A DNA stretch of 10,373 nt from Bacillota bacterium (GCA_023441125.1 JAEZQV010000450.1:1-10373), one strand, 5' to 3'. Counted from the first letter of the stretch, positions 1-7,844 are shown. Numbers and translations are program-made. Notes: a model not told the origin generated them from the letters alone.

Positions 1-2462
1 GCCCTGGTGATTTCACTGCGCAATGACAGGATTTTATCCCATTTTGCTTCCAGGGCCGCATTCAGATATTCGGGCTTAGCCTGAGGCCATTCGGTTAACT
101 GCACGCTTGCCTGGCGGCCTGCTACCTGGGGCATGTATTGCCATACCTCCTCGGAGGTAAAGGTCAGTACCGGCGCAACCACGGCAACCAGCGTATTGAG
201 GATCTCAAACATCGCCGTTTGGGCGGCGCGGCGTTCCGGTGAAGACGGCAGCGCGGTATAAAGCCGGTCTTTGAGAATATCCAGATAAATGGAACTCAGA
301 TCTACGGCGCAGAAGTTGTGGACTGTGTGATAAAGCAGATGGAACTCATAATCTTCATACGCCTGCGTTACTTTGGTCCGTACCTGTTCCAGGCGCATGA
401 GCGCCCAGCGGTCAATTTCCAGGAGCTGATCATAGGGCACTGTATCGGCAGCCGGGTTAAAGTCGTGAAGGTTACCCAAAATATAGCGGAAGGTATTCCG
501 GATTTTGCGATATACTTCGGCCAGCTGCTTTAAGATATCGTTGGAGATGCGGATATCGGCCTTATAGTCGGCTGAAGCCACCCACAGGCGTAAAATATCG
601 GCACCGTACTGCTTGATAACTTCCTGCGGGTAGATTGTATTACCAACAGATTTGGACATCTTGCGCCCTTCGCCGTCAACCACGAAGCCGTGGGTTAGCA
701 CCGCCTTGTAGGGCGCCTGGCCGCGGGTCGCGATCGAAGTTAAGAGCGATGACTGGAACCAGCCGCGGTGCTGGTCGCTGCCTTCCAGATAGAGTTCCGC
801 CGGCCAGTGCAGTTCTGCCCGCTGTTCAAGCACGGCGGCATGACTGGAACCGCTGTCAAACCAGACATCCATAATATCGGTTTCTTTACGGAATTCGCCA
901 TGACCGCAATGGGGGCAGCTAAAACCTGGCGGCAGGATCTCCTCGGCCTTCTTGGCCCACCAGGCATTGGAGCCTTCGCGGCGAAAAAGTTCGGCAACGG
1001 CCGTAATGGTGGTGTCATTAATTATATGCTCGTTGCACTTGGTGCAGTAGAAAATCGGAATCGGCACGCCCCACACCCGCTGCCGGGAGATACACCAATC
1101 CTGACGATCGGCTACCATATTATGGATGCGGTCTTCGCCCCAACTGGGAATCCACTGTACTTCTTCGGCGATGGCTTTCAGCGCTTCGTCCCTAAAACCA
1201 TCGACAGAAGCAAACCATTGTTCGGTGGCACGGTAAATAATCGGATTTTTGCAGCGCCAGCAGTGCGCGTATTGGTGCTTGATCGAGCTTTTGCCCAATA
1301 AGAGACTGCGGGCGGCTAATTCTTTAATGACCGGCACATTGCCGTCTGCTACATTCAGGCCGGCAAACTGGCCGGCTTCCGCCGTGAATTTACCGCTGGG
1401 ATCCACCGGATTTATAACCGGCAGACCGTATTTCATGCCGACTTCAAAGTCTTCCTGGCCATGACCGGGAGCGGTATGTACGCAGCCGGTGCCGGCCTCC
1501 AGGGTAACATGCTCGCCAAGAATGATGGGCGATTCACGTTCAAAGAACGGATGGCTGAAAACCATGCCTTCGATGGCCGCGCCTTTCATGGTGGCCAACA
1601 CGGTATATTCACCCAGCTTGTTGGCAGTTACGACAGACTCAATCAGTTCTGTGGCCAGGAGGAAAATTTCATCGCCGCTTTCCACCCAGGCATACTCGAT
1701 TTCCGGGTGAACACAGATGGCGACATTGGCAGGCATCGTCCAGGGAGTAGTCGTCCAGATGACGGCATACACCTTTTCCCGGTCAACTCCGGCCGGCAGA
1801 TTGCCCTTATCATCAATCAGCGGAAATTTGACATAAATAGAATGCGATTTCTTTTCCGCATATTCGATTTCCGCTTCCGCCAGCGCTGTCTCACAGGAAG
1901 TGCACCAGTAAACTGACTTCAGCCCTTTATAAATATGGCCTTTTTTAGCCATTGCGCCGAATACTTCGATCTGTTTGGCCTCATACTCGGGGTACAGGGT
2001 AACATAGGGGTTCTCCCAGTCGCCGGCCACGCCCAGCCGTTTGAAATCCTCGCGCTGCATGTCCAGGCATTTGAGGGCGTATTGTTTGCATTCGCGGCGC
2101 AAATCCAGGGGATCAAGTTCATGGCGGTTAAGACCAAGAATCTTAATGGCGGCATGCTCAATCGGCAGGCCGTGGGTATCCCAGCCCGGCACATACGGGG
2201 CATCGAAGCCGCGGAGCGATTTGTATTTCACAATGATATCCTTAAGAATTTTGTTTAAGGCCGTACCAATATGAATGTTGCCGTTGGCGTAAGGCGGTCC
2301 GTCGTGCAGAATAAACTTGGTTTTGCCCTTGCTGTGGGCCAGTTTCTGTTCATAAATCTTTTGTTCTTGCCAATATTCGAGCATTTTTGGCTCCCGCTCG
2401 GGGAGATTGGCGCGCATAGGAAAATCGGTCTGCGGCAAATTCAGTGTTTTGCTATAATCCAA
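1..2462 (-). CDS. ileS: Isoleucyl-tRNA synthetase, C-terminus cut by window edge
   Basis: This enzyme charges tRNA-Ile with isoleucine in the cytoplasm and hydrolyses mischarged valine. About 820 residues are readable without a stop or frameshift. The missing end should carry the last part of the anticodon-binding region and, in most homologues, a zinc-binding tail. Visible motifs are HDGPPYANG followed by HIGT (the HIGH signature, residues 64-67), WTTTPWT and [11 protein letters not shown] of the CP1 editing domain (the latter at residues 325-335), a [10 protein letters not shown] block, DVWFDSG, and KMSKS at residues 601-605. I place the start at TTG (2462-2460). It lies six bases after a GGAGGTG site and gives [25 protein letters not shown] reading, which matches the family N-terminus. 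An in-frame ATG at 2477 overlaps that ribosome binding site and is less likely. Transcription is governed by the T-box leader just upstream. The fourth HIGH residue is Thr rather than His, a mild variation. Confidence 0.97.
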   Translation of the reverse strand, partial: MDYSKTLNLPQTDFPMRANLPEREPKMLEYWQEQKIYEQKLAHSKGKTKFILHDGPPYANGNIHIGTALNKILKDIIVKYKSLRGFDAPYVPGWDTHGLPIEHAAIKILGLNRHELDPLDLRRECKQYALKCLDMQREDFKRLGVAGDWENPYVTLYPEYEAKQIEVFGAMAKKGHIYKGLKSVYWCTSCETALAEAEIEYAEKKSHSIYVKFPLIDDKGNLPAGVDREKVYAVIWTTTPWTMPANVAICVHPEIEYAWVESGDEIFLLATELIESVVTANKLGEYTVLATMKGAAIEGMVFSHPFFERESPIILGEHVTLEAGTGCVHTAPGHGQEDFEVGMKYGLPVINPVDPSGKFTAEAGQFAGLNVADGNVPVIKELAARSLLLGKSSIKHQYAHCWRCKNPIIYRATEQWFASVDGFRDEALKAIAEEVQWIPSWGEDRIHNMVADRQDWCISRQRVWGVPIPIFYCTKCNEHIINDTTITAVAELFRREGSNAWWAKKAEEILPPGFSCPHCGHGEFRKETDIMDVWFDSGSSHAAVLEQRAELHWPAELYLEGSDQHRGWFQSSLLTSIATRGQAPYKAVLTHGFVVDGEGRKMSKSVGNTIYPQEVIKQYGADILRLWVASADYKADIRISNDILKQLAEVYRKIRNTFRYILGNLHDFNPAADTVPYDQLLEIDRWALMRLEQVRTKVTQAYEDYEFHLLYHTVHNFCAVDLSSIYLDILKDRLYTALPSSPERRAAQTAMFEILNTLVAVVAPVLTFTSEEVWQYMPQVAGRQASVQLTEWPQAKPEYLNAALEAKWDKILSLRSEITR

Positions 2463-2468
2463 AATCAG

Positions 2469-2475
2469 CACCTCC
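2469..2475 (-). promoter_or_regulatory. Ribosome binding site that fixes the TTG start of ileS
   Basis: GGAGGTG on the minus strand is followed by a six-base spacer and then TTG. An upstream in-frame ATG shares its G with this site, so it cannot be served by it. The TTG start is therefore preferred. Confidence 0.8.
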
Positions 2476-2477
2476 AT

Positions 2478-2512
2478 AAAAATAAAAACTCTCATCCCGA
2501 AAGGGACGAGAG
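2478..2512 (-). terminator. T-box-controlled intrinsic terminator before ileS
   Basis: On the minus strand, CTCTCGTCCC (2512-2503) pairs with GGGATGAGAG (2498-2489) around a TTTC loop. One G-T wobble interrupts an otherwise perfect 10-bp stem, and a T-rich tract follows (2488-2478). The left arm overlaps the sequence used by the antiterminator, as expected for a T-box switch. Confidence 0.92.
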
Positions 2513-2734
2513 ACTTGTTTCCCGTGGTACCACCCTATTGACTCTGTATAAGTCACTTATAACGCGATAACGGGCGTCAGGCGGCGGGGCTTACTTCATG
2601 TTTCAGTCCGCAGCTCGGGAGCGATTGTGAGCCTTGAGTTTGGTTACCAGGCTTGCACCATGTCCTGGTTCGCTGTAAACTGCCGCCAAGGTCAGTCTCC
2701 GTCATTACTGATACAATATTCGCATGTATATACG
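2478..2734 (-). promoter_or_regulatory. T-box riboswitch leader of ileS (isoleucine specifier ATC)
   Basis: This untranslated leader senses uncharged tRNA and controls read-through into ileS. The T-box core AGGGTGGTACCACGGG lies at 2536-2521. Its variable base is T, which would pair with the A discriminator of tRNA-Ile. Stem I can be drawn with base GGAG (2700-2697) against CTCC (2621-2618), then CCTTG (2691-2687) against CAAGG (2636-2632), then AGTTT against AAACT, capped by a CCAGG/CCTGG hairpin containing GGTGCAAG. The internal loop between the first two helices holds ATC (2625-2623), an isoleucine codon, at the specifier position. The core AGGG can pair with CCCT at 2505-2502, which is also the left arm of the terminator, so the two structures exclude each other. 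The T-box identity is clear. The exact stem boundaries are my hand folding. Confidence 0.93.
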
Positions 2735-2740
2735 CAATAT

Positions 2741-2768
2741 ATTATACATGATTAGCGGCTAAAGTCAA
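2741..2768 (-). promoter_or_regulatory. Sigma-A-type promoter of the T-box/ileS transcript
   Basis: The minus strand reads TTGACT (2768-2763), a 16-base spacer, then a perfect TATAAT (2746-2741). Transcription should begin near 2734, just before stem I of the T-box. The -35 hexamer overlaps the TGA stop codon of the upstream yggU-like gene, so ileS has its own promoter inside the end of the preceding cluster. Confidence 0.8.
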
Positions 2769-3076
2769 ATATAGGCAGATAATACAGCTAAAAAATTATT
2801 TTTATCCACACCTGTAAGCTTAATGACCTTTTGCCGGTTTGCCTGGCCGCTGGTAATACTGACCGCACTTTTGGGCAAATGCATCAGCTCGGCGAAGAAG
2901 GCCAGACAGGCGGCGTTGGCTGCGCCATCCACCGGCGGTGAAGTTAAATTGAGCTTGAGGCTGTTGCCCAAAATGCCGGCAACAGCATTTTGGCTGGACC
3001 GCGGTTGAACGCGTACCCGGACGGCAATGCCGTCCGGCAGGACTTTTATATCAAGACTGCCGGGATCAGTTGCCAT
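2765..3076 (-). CDS. yggU: DUF167 / UPF0235 family protein YggU
   Basis: This is a small (103 aa) soluble protein of the YggU family, whose biochemical role is not established. Family hallmarks are the VRVRVQPRSSQNAV segment near the N-terminus, the LNLTSPPVDGAANAAC block in the middle (PPVDGAAN is the most conserved part), and GQANRQKVIKL near the C-terminus. The length is typical. The ATG at 3076 overlaps the end of divIVA by 11 bases. No strong ribosome binding site precedes it, so it is probably translated by coupling to divIVA. Its stop codon is shared with the -35 box of the ileS promoter. A 9-bp perfect inverted repeat lies early in the gene (3017-3037). Confidence 0.92.
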   Translation of the reverse strand: MATDPGSLDIKVLPDGIAVRVRVQPRSSQNAVAGILGNSLKLNLTSPPVDGAANAACLAFFAELMHLPKSAVSITSGQANRQKVIKLTGVDKNNFLAVLSAYI

Positions 3077-3518
3077 CTTCTTCGGCCGTATTGAGCATTT
3101 CCATTTGCGCCTGCAGCAGGGTGCGCAGACGGGTACGGAATACCTGGGCCTGTTTTTGCAGTTCTTCGTATTCGCCGGTTAATTTGCGGACTTTGGCCAG
3201 AGCCTCATCCACCAGTTTCTGGGCGCGGATTTCAGCTTCCTTCATAATCAGTTCGGTTTCTTTTTTGGCATTGAGTTTGACCTCTTCGGCAGTTTCCTGG
3301 GCTATGACCAACGTGCTATGCAGCGTATTTTCCATATGCTGATAGTGCTCCACTTTGCTGTTGAGACGGTCGATGGCTTCCTTCAGATCCATGTTTTCCC
3401 GGTACAAGGTTTCGTAATCTTTGATTACCCTGTCCAGAAATTCGTCAACCTCTTCTTCATTGTAACCACGAAAACTGCGCTTAAATTCCTTATTGTGAAT
3501 TTCTAACGGTGTAAGCAT
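3066..3518 (-). CDS. divIVA: DivIVA-family cell division / polar scaffold protein
   Basis: DivIVA proteins bind curved membrane at the septum and poles and recruit other division or polarity factors. The 150-residue product opens with the diagnostic lipid-binding domain MLTPLEIHNKEFKRSFRGYN followed by EEEVDEFLDRVIKDYE. A long charged heptad-rich region (about residues 30-135) is predicted to form a coiled coil. The start at 3518 is preceded by GGGGAG at a suitable distance. It follows ylmH after a 20-base gap and overlaps yggU. The order ylmH-divIVA-ileS region matches many Firmicutes, which supports the call. No truncation or unusual feature is visible. Confidence 0.96.
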   Translation of the reverse strand: MLTPLEIHNKEFKRSFRGYNEEEVDEFLDRVIKDYETLYRENMDLKEAIDRLNSKVEHYQHMENTLHSTLVIAQETAEEVKLNAKKETELIMKEAEIRAQKLVDEALAKVRKLTGEYEELQKQAQVFRTRLRTLLQAQMEMLNTAEEDGN

Positions 3519-3538
3519 CCAAACTCCCCACCCTCATT

Positions 3539-4333
3539 TTATATAAATCGTCTAAGTAAAATACTGTAGCGTCCTTTTTTTGTCTGGCCGGGAACTTCGA
3601 CAACCTCTACCCGGCCCCGGCCGCGCATGGAGATGATGTCACCCACTTTTACGGCCTGCGAGGAGCTTTTGGCTTCCTGCCAGTTTAGCTTTACTTTGGC
3701 AGCGGCAATATCATCAGCCATCCTGGTGCGCGACATGCCAAAGCCTGAAGCGGCTACGGCATCCAGCCGCAACGAGGCAACGGTTGCCCGGATTTCCTTA
3801 ACCTTTTCCTCTTTGGCGGGAATCGCGGCCAATGTGGCCAGGGCAACTGACACCGGCGCCTGACCGATTTCCGCTAAATTTTGCACAAGATACGGTGCGA
3901 TATTGGCATCAGCCACGACATAGCACTGATCGCCGGCCATAACAATGTCGCCGAGGACTTCCCGTTTGATTCCCAGGCCCATTAAGGCTCCCAGCACATC
4001 CCGGTGGGACAGGCGGTAATAACGGCTGTCCCAACTCATTGCCACCGCCGCCAGGCCATAGTCAACCGCACCGGCATAGTCGAGAAAATCGGTGTCGACA
4101 AACGCCGCCTTGACTCTTTCCGCACCGGCATAGCCGCCGTTCGTTTCCAGAGCCAGGCTGTCGTAATGAGCGCTAATGGTTTCCGCGATACTCTGACCGT
4201 AAGGATCGAGAAACTCACTGACTTTATATTTGCGGTTCTTGAGTGTCATTTCGGCTAAATCCAGTAGTTTAGCCGCCAGATCGGTATCGCCGGACGCGCG
4301 GTAATAGCGTAGAATCTTTTCCCGTTCGCTCAT
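3539..4333 (-). CDS. ylmH: YlmH-type S4-domain RNA-binding protein
   Basis: The 264-residue cytoplasmic protein matches the YlmH family. It has an N-terminal domain with the SHRDVLGALMGLGIKRE-type segment around residues 110-125 and a C-terminal S4 RNA-binding domain from about residue 190. The S4 part shows SRTRMADDIAAAKVKLNW, then VKVGDIISMRGRGRVEV and a KKGRYSILLRRFI end. In Bacillus, S4 proteins of this group act on ribosomes, and YlmH has been linked to ribosome-associated quality control. Applying that here is inference. The ATG shares one base with the proC stop (TAATG), so translation is probably coupled. divIVA follows directly. Confidence 0.94.
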   Translation of the reverse strand: MSEREKILRYYRASGDTDLAAKLLDLAEMTLKNRKYKVSEFLDPYGQSIAETISAHYDSLALETNGGYAGAERVKAAFVDTDFLDYAGAVDYGLAAVAMSWDSRYYRLSHRDVLGALMGLGIKREVLGDIVMAGDQCYVVADANIAPYLVQNLAEIGQAPVSVALATLAAIPAKEEKVKEIRATVASLRLDAVAASGFGMSRTRMADDIAAAKVKLNWQEAKSSSQAVKVGDIISMRGRGRVEVVEVPGQTKKGRYSILLRRFI

Positions 4334-5145
4334 TACCTTCTCCCCATCTCCCGGGAACGGTTGGTGGCAGCGACAACGGCATCCATTAGCGCGGCTCTCA
4401 CACCGTTTTGCTCCAAAACATGAACGCCGGTAATGGCTGTGCCGCCCGGAGAGGTTACCATATCCCGGAGCTGAGCCGGGTGTTGGCCAGTCTCCAATAC
4501 CATCTTGGCTGCACCGAGCAGGGTCTGGGCTGCCAGCAGAACCGCTGTCTGCCGGGAAAAACCTACGCGGACCCCGGCGTCGGTCAAGGCGTCAATCAGG
4601 ACAAAGGCATAAGCCGGACCGCTGCCCGACAGGCCGGTAACGGCATCCATGGCATCCTCGCTGACGGTTACAACCTGGCCGACAGAGGCAAAAACCTGGG
4701 CTACAGGTTCACTTACCGCACTGGTGGCGTATTTGCCCAGAGCCATAGCCGACATGCCTTCCCCCACTGCGACGGGGGTGTTAGGCATAACGCGGATGAT
4801 GGGAACACCTGGCATCTTTCCCTGAAAGGTAGCAATGGTTACGCCGGCGGCTACCGATACAAGCACCGTGGTTTTGGCCACCACCGGCGCAATGGTGTCG
4901 ATAACCGTGCCGATAACCTGGGGTTTCACAGTTAGAAACAGAATATCCGCCTGTTTGGCAATATCCTGACTGTCGGTAGTCGTTGATACGCCAAAGGTAG
5001 CGTGCAGATAATCCAGCCGTTTTTCCGTTATATCACTTACGGTTAATTGCGACGGGACGACCAAGCCGGCATTCAGCATGCCGCGCATAAGCGCTTCGGC
5101 CATGGCGCCGCCGCCAATGAAGCCGATTTTTTTATTTGTCAGCAT
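4333..5145 (-). CDS. proC: Pyrroline-5-carboxylate reductase
   Basis: ProC reduces 1-pyrroline-5-carboxylate to L-proline with NAD(P)H, the last step of proline synthesis. The 270-residue protein has the N-terminal Rossmann motif GFIGGGAMAEAL (about residues 8-19), VKPQ, the MPNTPVAVGEG block, and the family signature SGSGPAYAFVLIDALTDAGV. The C-terminal MVTSPGGTAITGVHVLE motif is also present. I chose the ATG at 5145 because GGAGG lies four bases upstream and the reading MLTNKKIGFIGGG fits homologues. A longer in-frame start at 5172 has no such support. It sits between sepF and ylmH, the position where many Bacilli carry the membrane gene ylmG/yggT. Confidence 0.96.
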   Translation of the reverse strand: MLTNKKIGFIGGGAMAEALMRGMLNAGLVVPSQLTVSDITEKRLDYLHATFGVSTTTDSQDIAKQADILFLTVKPQVIGTVIDTIAPVVAKTTVLVSVAAGVTIATFQGKMPGVPIIRVMPNTPVAVGEGMSAMALGKYATSAVSEPVAQVFASVGQVVTVSEDAMDAVTGLSGSGPAYAFVLIDALTDAGVRVGFSRQTAVLLAAQTLLGAAKMVLETGQHPAQLRDMVTSPGGTAITGVHVLEQNGVRAALMDAVVAATNRSREMGRR

Positions 5146-5172
5146 AATTCCTCCGTTAGGTACATACAGCAA

Positions 5173-5622
5173 TTATTTATTAATCCAGGGCAGCAGATTT
5201 TTATCACTGACATCTTCCCGCGGGCTGTAGGCCACATCCACATTGTTCGGGGCGCACAGGAAGATATTGTTGCCAACCTTCTGAATCTGGCCGTTTAAGG
5301 CATAGGTTGTCCCGCTGATAAAGTCAATCATGCGTTTGGCAATCTCCGGTTCCGTGCTTTCCAGGTTAACAACCACCGGCTTGCGGCTTTTGAGATAATC
5401 GGCAACATGCTGGGCATCATCAAAGGAAAAAGGTTCAACTACCATAACCTTTATTTGTTTAGCCGGCTGCTGCTGGTTATGGGGAGGCGTTGGCAAGGAA
5501 ACAACATTATTATTTTTATATTTGTTTCTGAGATCTTCTTCCGTTTTGGCACGCTCTTCCTCTTGTGGCTCTGCTGGTTCAAACAGGCCGATGCTGCCCC
5601 AGACTTTGTCCATGAACTTCAT
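5173..5622 (-). CDS. sepF: SepF cell division protein
   Basis: SepF is a membrane-associated partner of FtsZ that helps form the division septum. The 149-residue product begins with a short amphipathic helix-like segment (MKFMDKVWGSIGLF) suited to membrane binding. A polar, Gln/Asn-rich linker (about residues 15-55) follows, then the conserved core, with KVMVVEPFSFDDAQHVADYL, KPVVVNLE, and RMIDFISGTTYALNG, ending near IFLCAPNNVDV. The ATG at 5622 has AAAGGAGG upstream, which overlaps the stop codon of yggS. Length and domain order are normal. It lies between yggS and proC. Confidence 0.96.
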   Translation of the reverse strand: MKFMDKVWGSIGLFEPAEPQEEERAKTEEDLRNKYKNNNVVSLPTPPHNQQQPAKQIKVMVVEPFSFDDAQHVADYLKSRKPVVVNLESTEPEIAKRMIDFISGTTYALNGQIQKVGNNIFLCAPNNVDVAYSPREDVSDKNLLPWINK

Positions 5623-5639
5623 AACTGTTTTCTCCTCCT

Positions 5640-6311
5640 TTAATATTGACGCGAACCGAATATGCCTGTGCCGATACGCACTAGGTTGGACCCCTCTTCT
5701 ACGGCGACAAGATAGTCATTTGTCATACCCATGGATAACCATTTTATCTCAGTATTACGCAACTGCAGCGTTTTTAGTTCGCCAAACAGTTGGTACAATT
5801 CCCGAAATACCGGGCGAACGGCCTCGGGGTCCTCCGCATAAGGAGCGACTGTCATGAGTCCGCACAGCCGGACATGTTCAAGCTGGCTGATTTGTTTTGC
5901 CAGTTGCAGGGTTTGGCTGGTGGCTAGCCCGAATTTGCTGTCTTCATCGGCAACATTAATCTCCAGCAGCACATCCTGGCGTTTGCCGATTTTGCCGGCC
6001 ACTCTGTCAATTTCGCTGGCCAGCCGTTCACTGTCGACCGAATGGATAAGATCGGCCAGCGGGACGGCCTGGCGCACCTTGTTGGTCTGCAGGTGCCCGA
6101 TGAGATGCCATTCCACCTGTTTTCCCGCTGTCTGTATTGCCGGATGCTTGGACAGCATTTCCTGGACACGGTTTTCACCAACTGCCGTTATGCCGGCGGT
6201 GATGGCCTCCAACATGGCGGTAACGCTATGATTCTTGGTGACAGCGATCAGCTTCACCTTGTCAGTATCTATTTTACTCTTGATTTCTGCGATATTTTGA
6301 ACTATAGACAT
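5640..6311 (-). CDS. yggS: YggS/YlmE-family pyridoxal phosphate-binding protein
   Basis: Members of this family (YBL036C/PLPBP) bind pyridoxal 5'-phosphate and help maintain vitamin B6 and amino-acid homeostasis; no catalytic activity is firmly known. The 223-residue protein shows the PLP lysine in LIAVTKNHS (Lys26), GENRVQE, the WHLIGHLQTNK motif, HSVDS, GLMTVAP, and the C-terminal LSMGMTNDYLVAVEEG and VRIGTGIFG blocks that hold the phosphate group. The ATG at 6311 is preceded by GGAGGATG with a six-base spacer. It appears to be the first gene of the cluster running down to yggU, because a non-coding gap with a strong hairpin lies upstream. Confidence 0.95.
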   Translation of the reverse strand: MSIVQNIAEIKSKIDTDKVKLIAVTKNHSVTAMLEAITAGITAVGENRVQEMLSKHPAIQTAGKQVEWHLIGHLQTNKVRQAVPLADLIHSVDSERLASEIDRVAGKIGKRQDVLLEINVADEDSKFGLATSQTLQLAKQISQLEHVRLCGLMTVAPYAEDPEAVRPVFRELYQLFGELKTLQLRNTEIKWLSMGMTNDYLVAVEEGSNLVRIGTGIFGSRQY

Positions 6312-6418
6312 GGCACATCCTCCATTCTAATAGTTTATTCGCCCAGAAATATAATTTTCCTCCAAAAATTCTATATTATTCTATCTTTTTAACATAAAAA
6401 ACTATTTGGGCCGGCAAT
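6312..6418 (-). promoter_or_regulatory. AT-rich upstream region of yggS, probable promoter zone
   Basis: This gap separates the hairpin at 6419-6459 from the yggS start. It is A/T-rich, with TTAAAAAG and TAATATAGAAT stretches that could provide a -10 box, and it ends in the yggS ribosome binding site. I could not settle on one well-spaced -35/-10 pair, so the promoter is inferred from position. Confidence 0.4.
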
Positions 6419-6459
6419 GAGAAAGTCGCCGTTTGGCAAGTGCAAACGGCGACTTTCTC
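6419..6459 (-). terminator. Strong 17-bp hairpin after the lipoprotein gene, atypical terminator
   Basis: Positions 6419-6435 and 6443-6459 form a perfect 17-bp inverted repeat with a 7-base loop. It lies just after the stop of the substrate-binding protein gene and before yggS, so it most likely ends or protects that transcript. On the minus strand the nearest T-run (TTTTTT) comes only about 17 bases after the stem. On the plus strand another T-run also starts at a distance. It therefore lacks the immediate U-tract of a textbook intrinsic terminator. Confidence 0.65.
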
Positions 6460-6478
6460 TTCTTGCTAATTTTTTGTT

Positions 6479-7645
6479 TTACGGTTTTACAGTTTCTTTA
6501 TAAACTTGCTTGCCGTCTTTCATTTCAAGGATGACGGCGCCCTTAACGGCGTCATGGGTGCTGTTTAAGGTCAGGTCGCCGGATGCGCCTTTGAAATCTT
6601 TGGTAGCCGCTAAGGCTTCGCGGATTTTAGCAGGATCGGTGCTGTTGGCGCGTTTGATGGCGTCCACAAGTACATAAGCTGCATCATAGCCAAGTACGGA
6701 CATGGCATCAGGCATTTGACCGTACTCTTTTTTATAATTCTCAACAAATGCCTTGGATAACGGACTGGTATCCTCAACCGAGTAGTGGTTGGTGAAGAAG
6801 GTGTTATTAAGCGCTTGCGGACCGCCAATTTCAGTCAGTTTCGGGGAATCCCAGCCGTCGCCGCCGACGATCGGCATGTTCATACCCATTTCACGGGCCT
6901 GCTTGGCAATTTTACCAACTTCTTCATAATAACCGGGTACATAGAGAATATCGGGATTGGTGGCTTTAAGTTTAGTCAGGATGGTTTTGAAATCCTGGTC
7001 TTTTTGCAAGTAAGCCTCTTCCGCTGTGATTTGGCCGCCGCCTTTAGTAAAGGCGTCTTTGAAGAACTGGGACAAACCTTTGCTGTAGTCACTGGAATTG
7101 TCAATCATAATGGCCGCTTTTTTGGCTTTAAGGCTGTTTAGCGCAAAGTTAGCGCCGACAGTGCCTTGGAACGGGTCAATAAAGCATACGCGGAAAGTAT
7201 ATTCTTTAGCTTTACCTGTTTTTTCATCCAAAGTTACTTTAGGGTTAGTAGTGGCTGCAGCGACAAACGGGATTTTGTTAGCTTCAGCTACCGTCGAGGC
7301 GGCAATACCATTGGAACTGGTTGTAAAACCGGTTACGGCAACAACTTTGTCCTGGGTGATAACTTTGGTCATAGCATTGGAAGATTCGGAAGGTTCCCCC
7401 TTGTTATCGGCCACAATGGGCTGAATCTGTTTGCCGAGAACGCCGCCCTTGGCATTAATTTCCTTGAAGGCCATTTTGGCGCCGTTGGCAGCCGATGTAC
7501 CGAAGGAAGCTGTGTTGCCGGTAAGTTCATAAACTACCCCGATTTTGATGTCCTTGCTGGCTGTGTCGCCGCAACCGGTTACCAGTCCGGCCAGCATAAC
7601 CAGTGCTGTCATTAAGCCAGCCATTTTTAACCCGAGTTTACTCAT
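6479..7645 (-). CDS. LivJ/LivK-type ABC transporter substrate-binding lipoprotein
   Basis: This extracytoplasmic receptor of the branched-chain amino acid/amide family (Peripla_BP_6) would bind an amino acid or related ligand and hand it to an ABC permease. The 388-residue product starts with a lipoprotein signal: two lysines, a hydrophobic stretch, and the lipobox VTGC with Cys25 as the lipidation site. The mature part opens with DIKIGVVYELTG and contains GAKMAFKEINAKGGVLG, SNAMTKVITQDKVVAVTG, PFVAAATTNP and a C-terminal LGYDAAYVLVDAIKRA, all typical of the family. The ATG at 7645 follows GGGGAGGAG. The frame is open further upstream to 7792, but that part would be non-coding leader containing a hairpin. 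No permease or ATPase gene is in the window, so it looks monocistronic. Ligand unknown. Confidence 0.93.
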   Translation of the reverse strand: MSKLGLKMAGLMTALVMLAGLVTGCGDTASKDIKIGVVYELTGNTASFGTSAANGAKMAFKEINAKGGVLGKQIQPIVADNKGEPSESSNAMTKVITQDKVVAVTGFTTSSNGIAASTVAEANKIPFVAAATTNPKVTLDEKTGKAKEYTFRVCFIDPFQGTVGANFALNSLKAKKAAIMIDNSSDYSKGLSQFFKDAFTKGGGQITAEEAYLQKDQDFKTILTKLKATNPDILYVPGYYEEVGKIAKQAREMGMNMPIVGGDGWDSPKLTEIGGPQALNNTFFTNHYSVEDTSPLSKAFVENYKKEYGQMPDAMSVLGYDAAYVLVDAIKRANSTDPAKIREALAATKDFKGASGDLTLNSTHDAVKGAVILEMKDGKQVYKETVKP

Positions 7646-7742
7646 AGTCTCCTCCCCTATTCGTGCAAAATTTATCAGGACCCCAACAATGTAAGCAGCA
7701 TCACCTCCACACCCGCTATTGACAATTAACAATTTTTGGATT

Positions 7743-7790
7743 AAAAAATAGCTTTTTGGAAAAGAGAACAAATGTCTCCTTCCAAAAAGC
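7743..7790 (-). terminator. Intrinsic terminator in the leader of the lipoprotein gene
   Basis: On the minus strand GCTTTTTGGAA (7790-7780) pairs with TTCCAAAAAGC (7761-7751), and GAGA/TCTC continues the helix inside. TATTTTTT follows directly (7750-7743). It lies about 160 bases past the end of the dehydrogenase operon. It also sits downstream of the best promoter for the lipoprotein gene, so it may either end the first transcript or attenuate the second. Confidence 0.8.
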
Positions 7791-7844
7791 ATCTTTGCTT
7801 AATGTTCTAGAATATGCTAATACTTTTGTATCCTATGATTATAC

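Noticed and set aside
768..1301. 177-codon plus-strand open frame inside ileS
   Set aside because: It is antisense to the conserved ileS coding sequence, has no ribosome binding site I could find, and its product resembles no protein family I know.
1461..1916. 151-codon plus-strand open frame inside ileS
   Set aside because: It overlaps the editing-domain coding region of ileS on the opposite strand and looks like a by-product of its codon use.
2201..2290. HIGT instead of HIGH in IleS as a possible sign of an inactive enzyme
   Set aside because: All other catalytic and editing motifs are intact, and the last position of this signature is known to vary in class I synthetases.
3017..3037. Perfect 9-bp inverted repeat with a 3-base loop near the start of yggU
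   Set aside because: It lies within conserved coding sequence (residues PDGIAVR) and has no following T-tract, so it is probably a coincidence of GC-rich codons rather than a terminator or operator.
4408..4935. 175-codon plus-strand open frame inside proC
   Set aside because: It is antisense to clear ProC motifs and its product is a Gly/Arg/His-rich composition without a recognisable domain.
7646..7792. 49-residue N-terminal extension of the binding lipoprotein
   Set aside because: The extension would be encoded by the terminator hairpin and ribosome binding site region; the shorter start gives a proper lipoprotein signal peptide and has a strong ribosome binding site.
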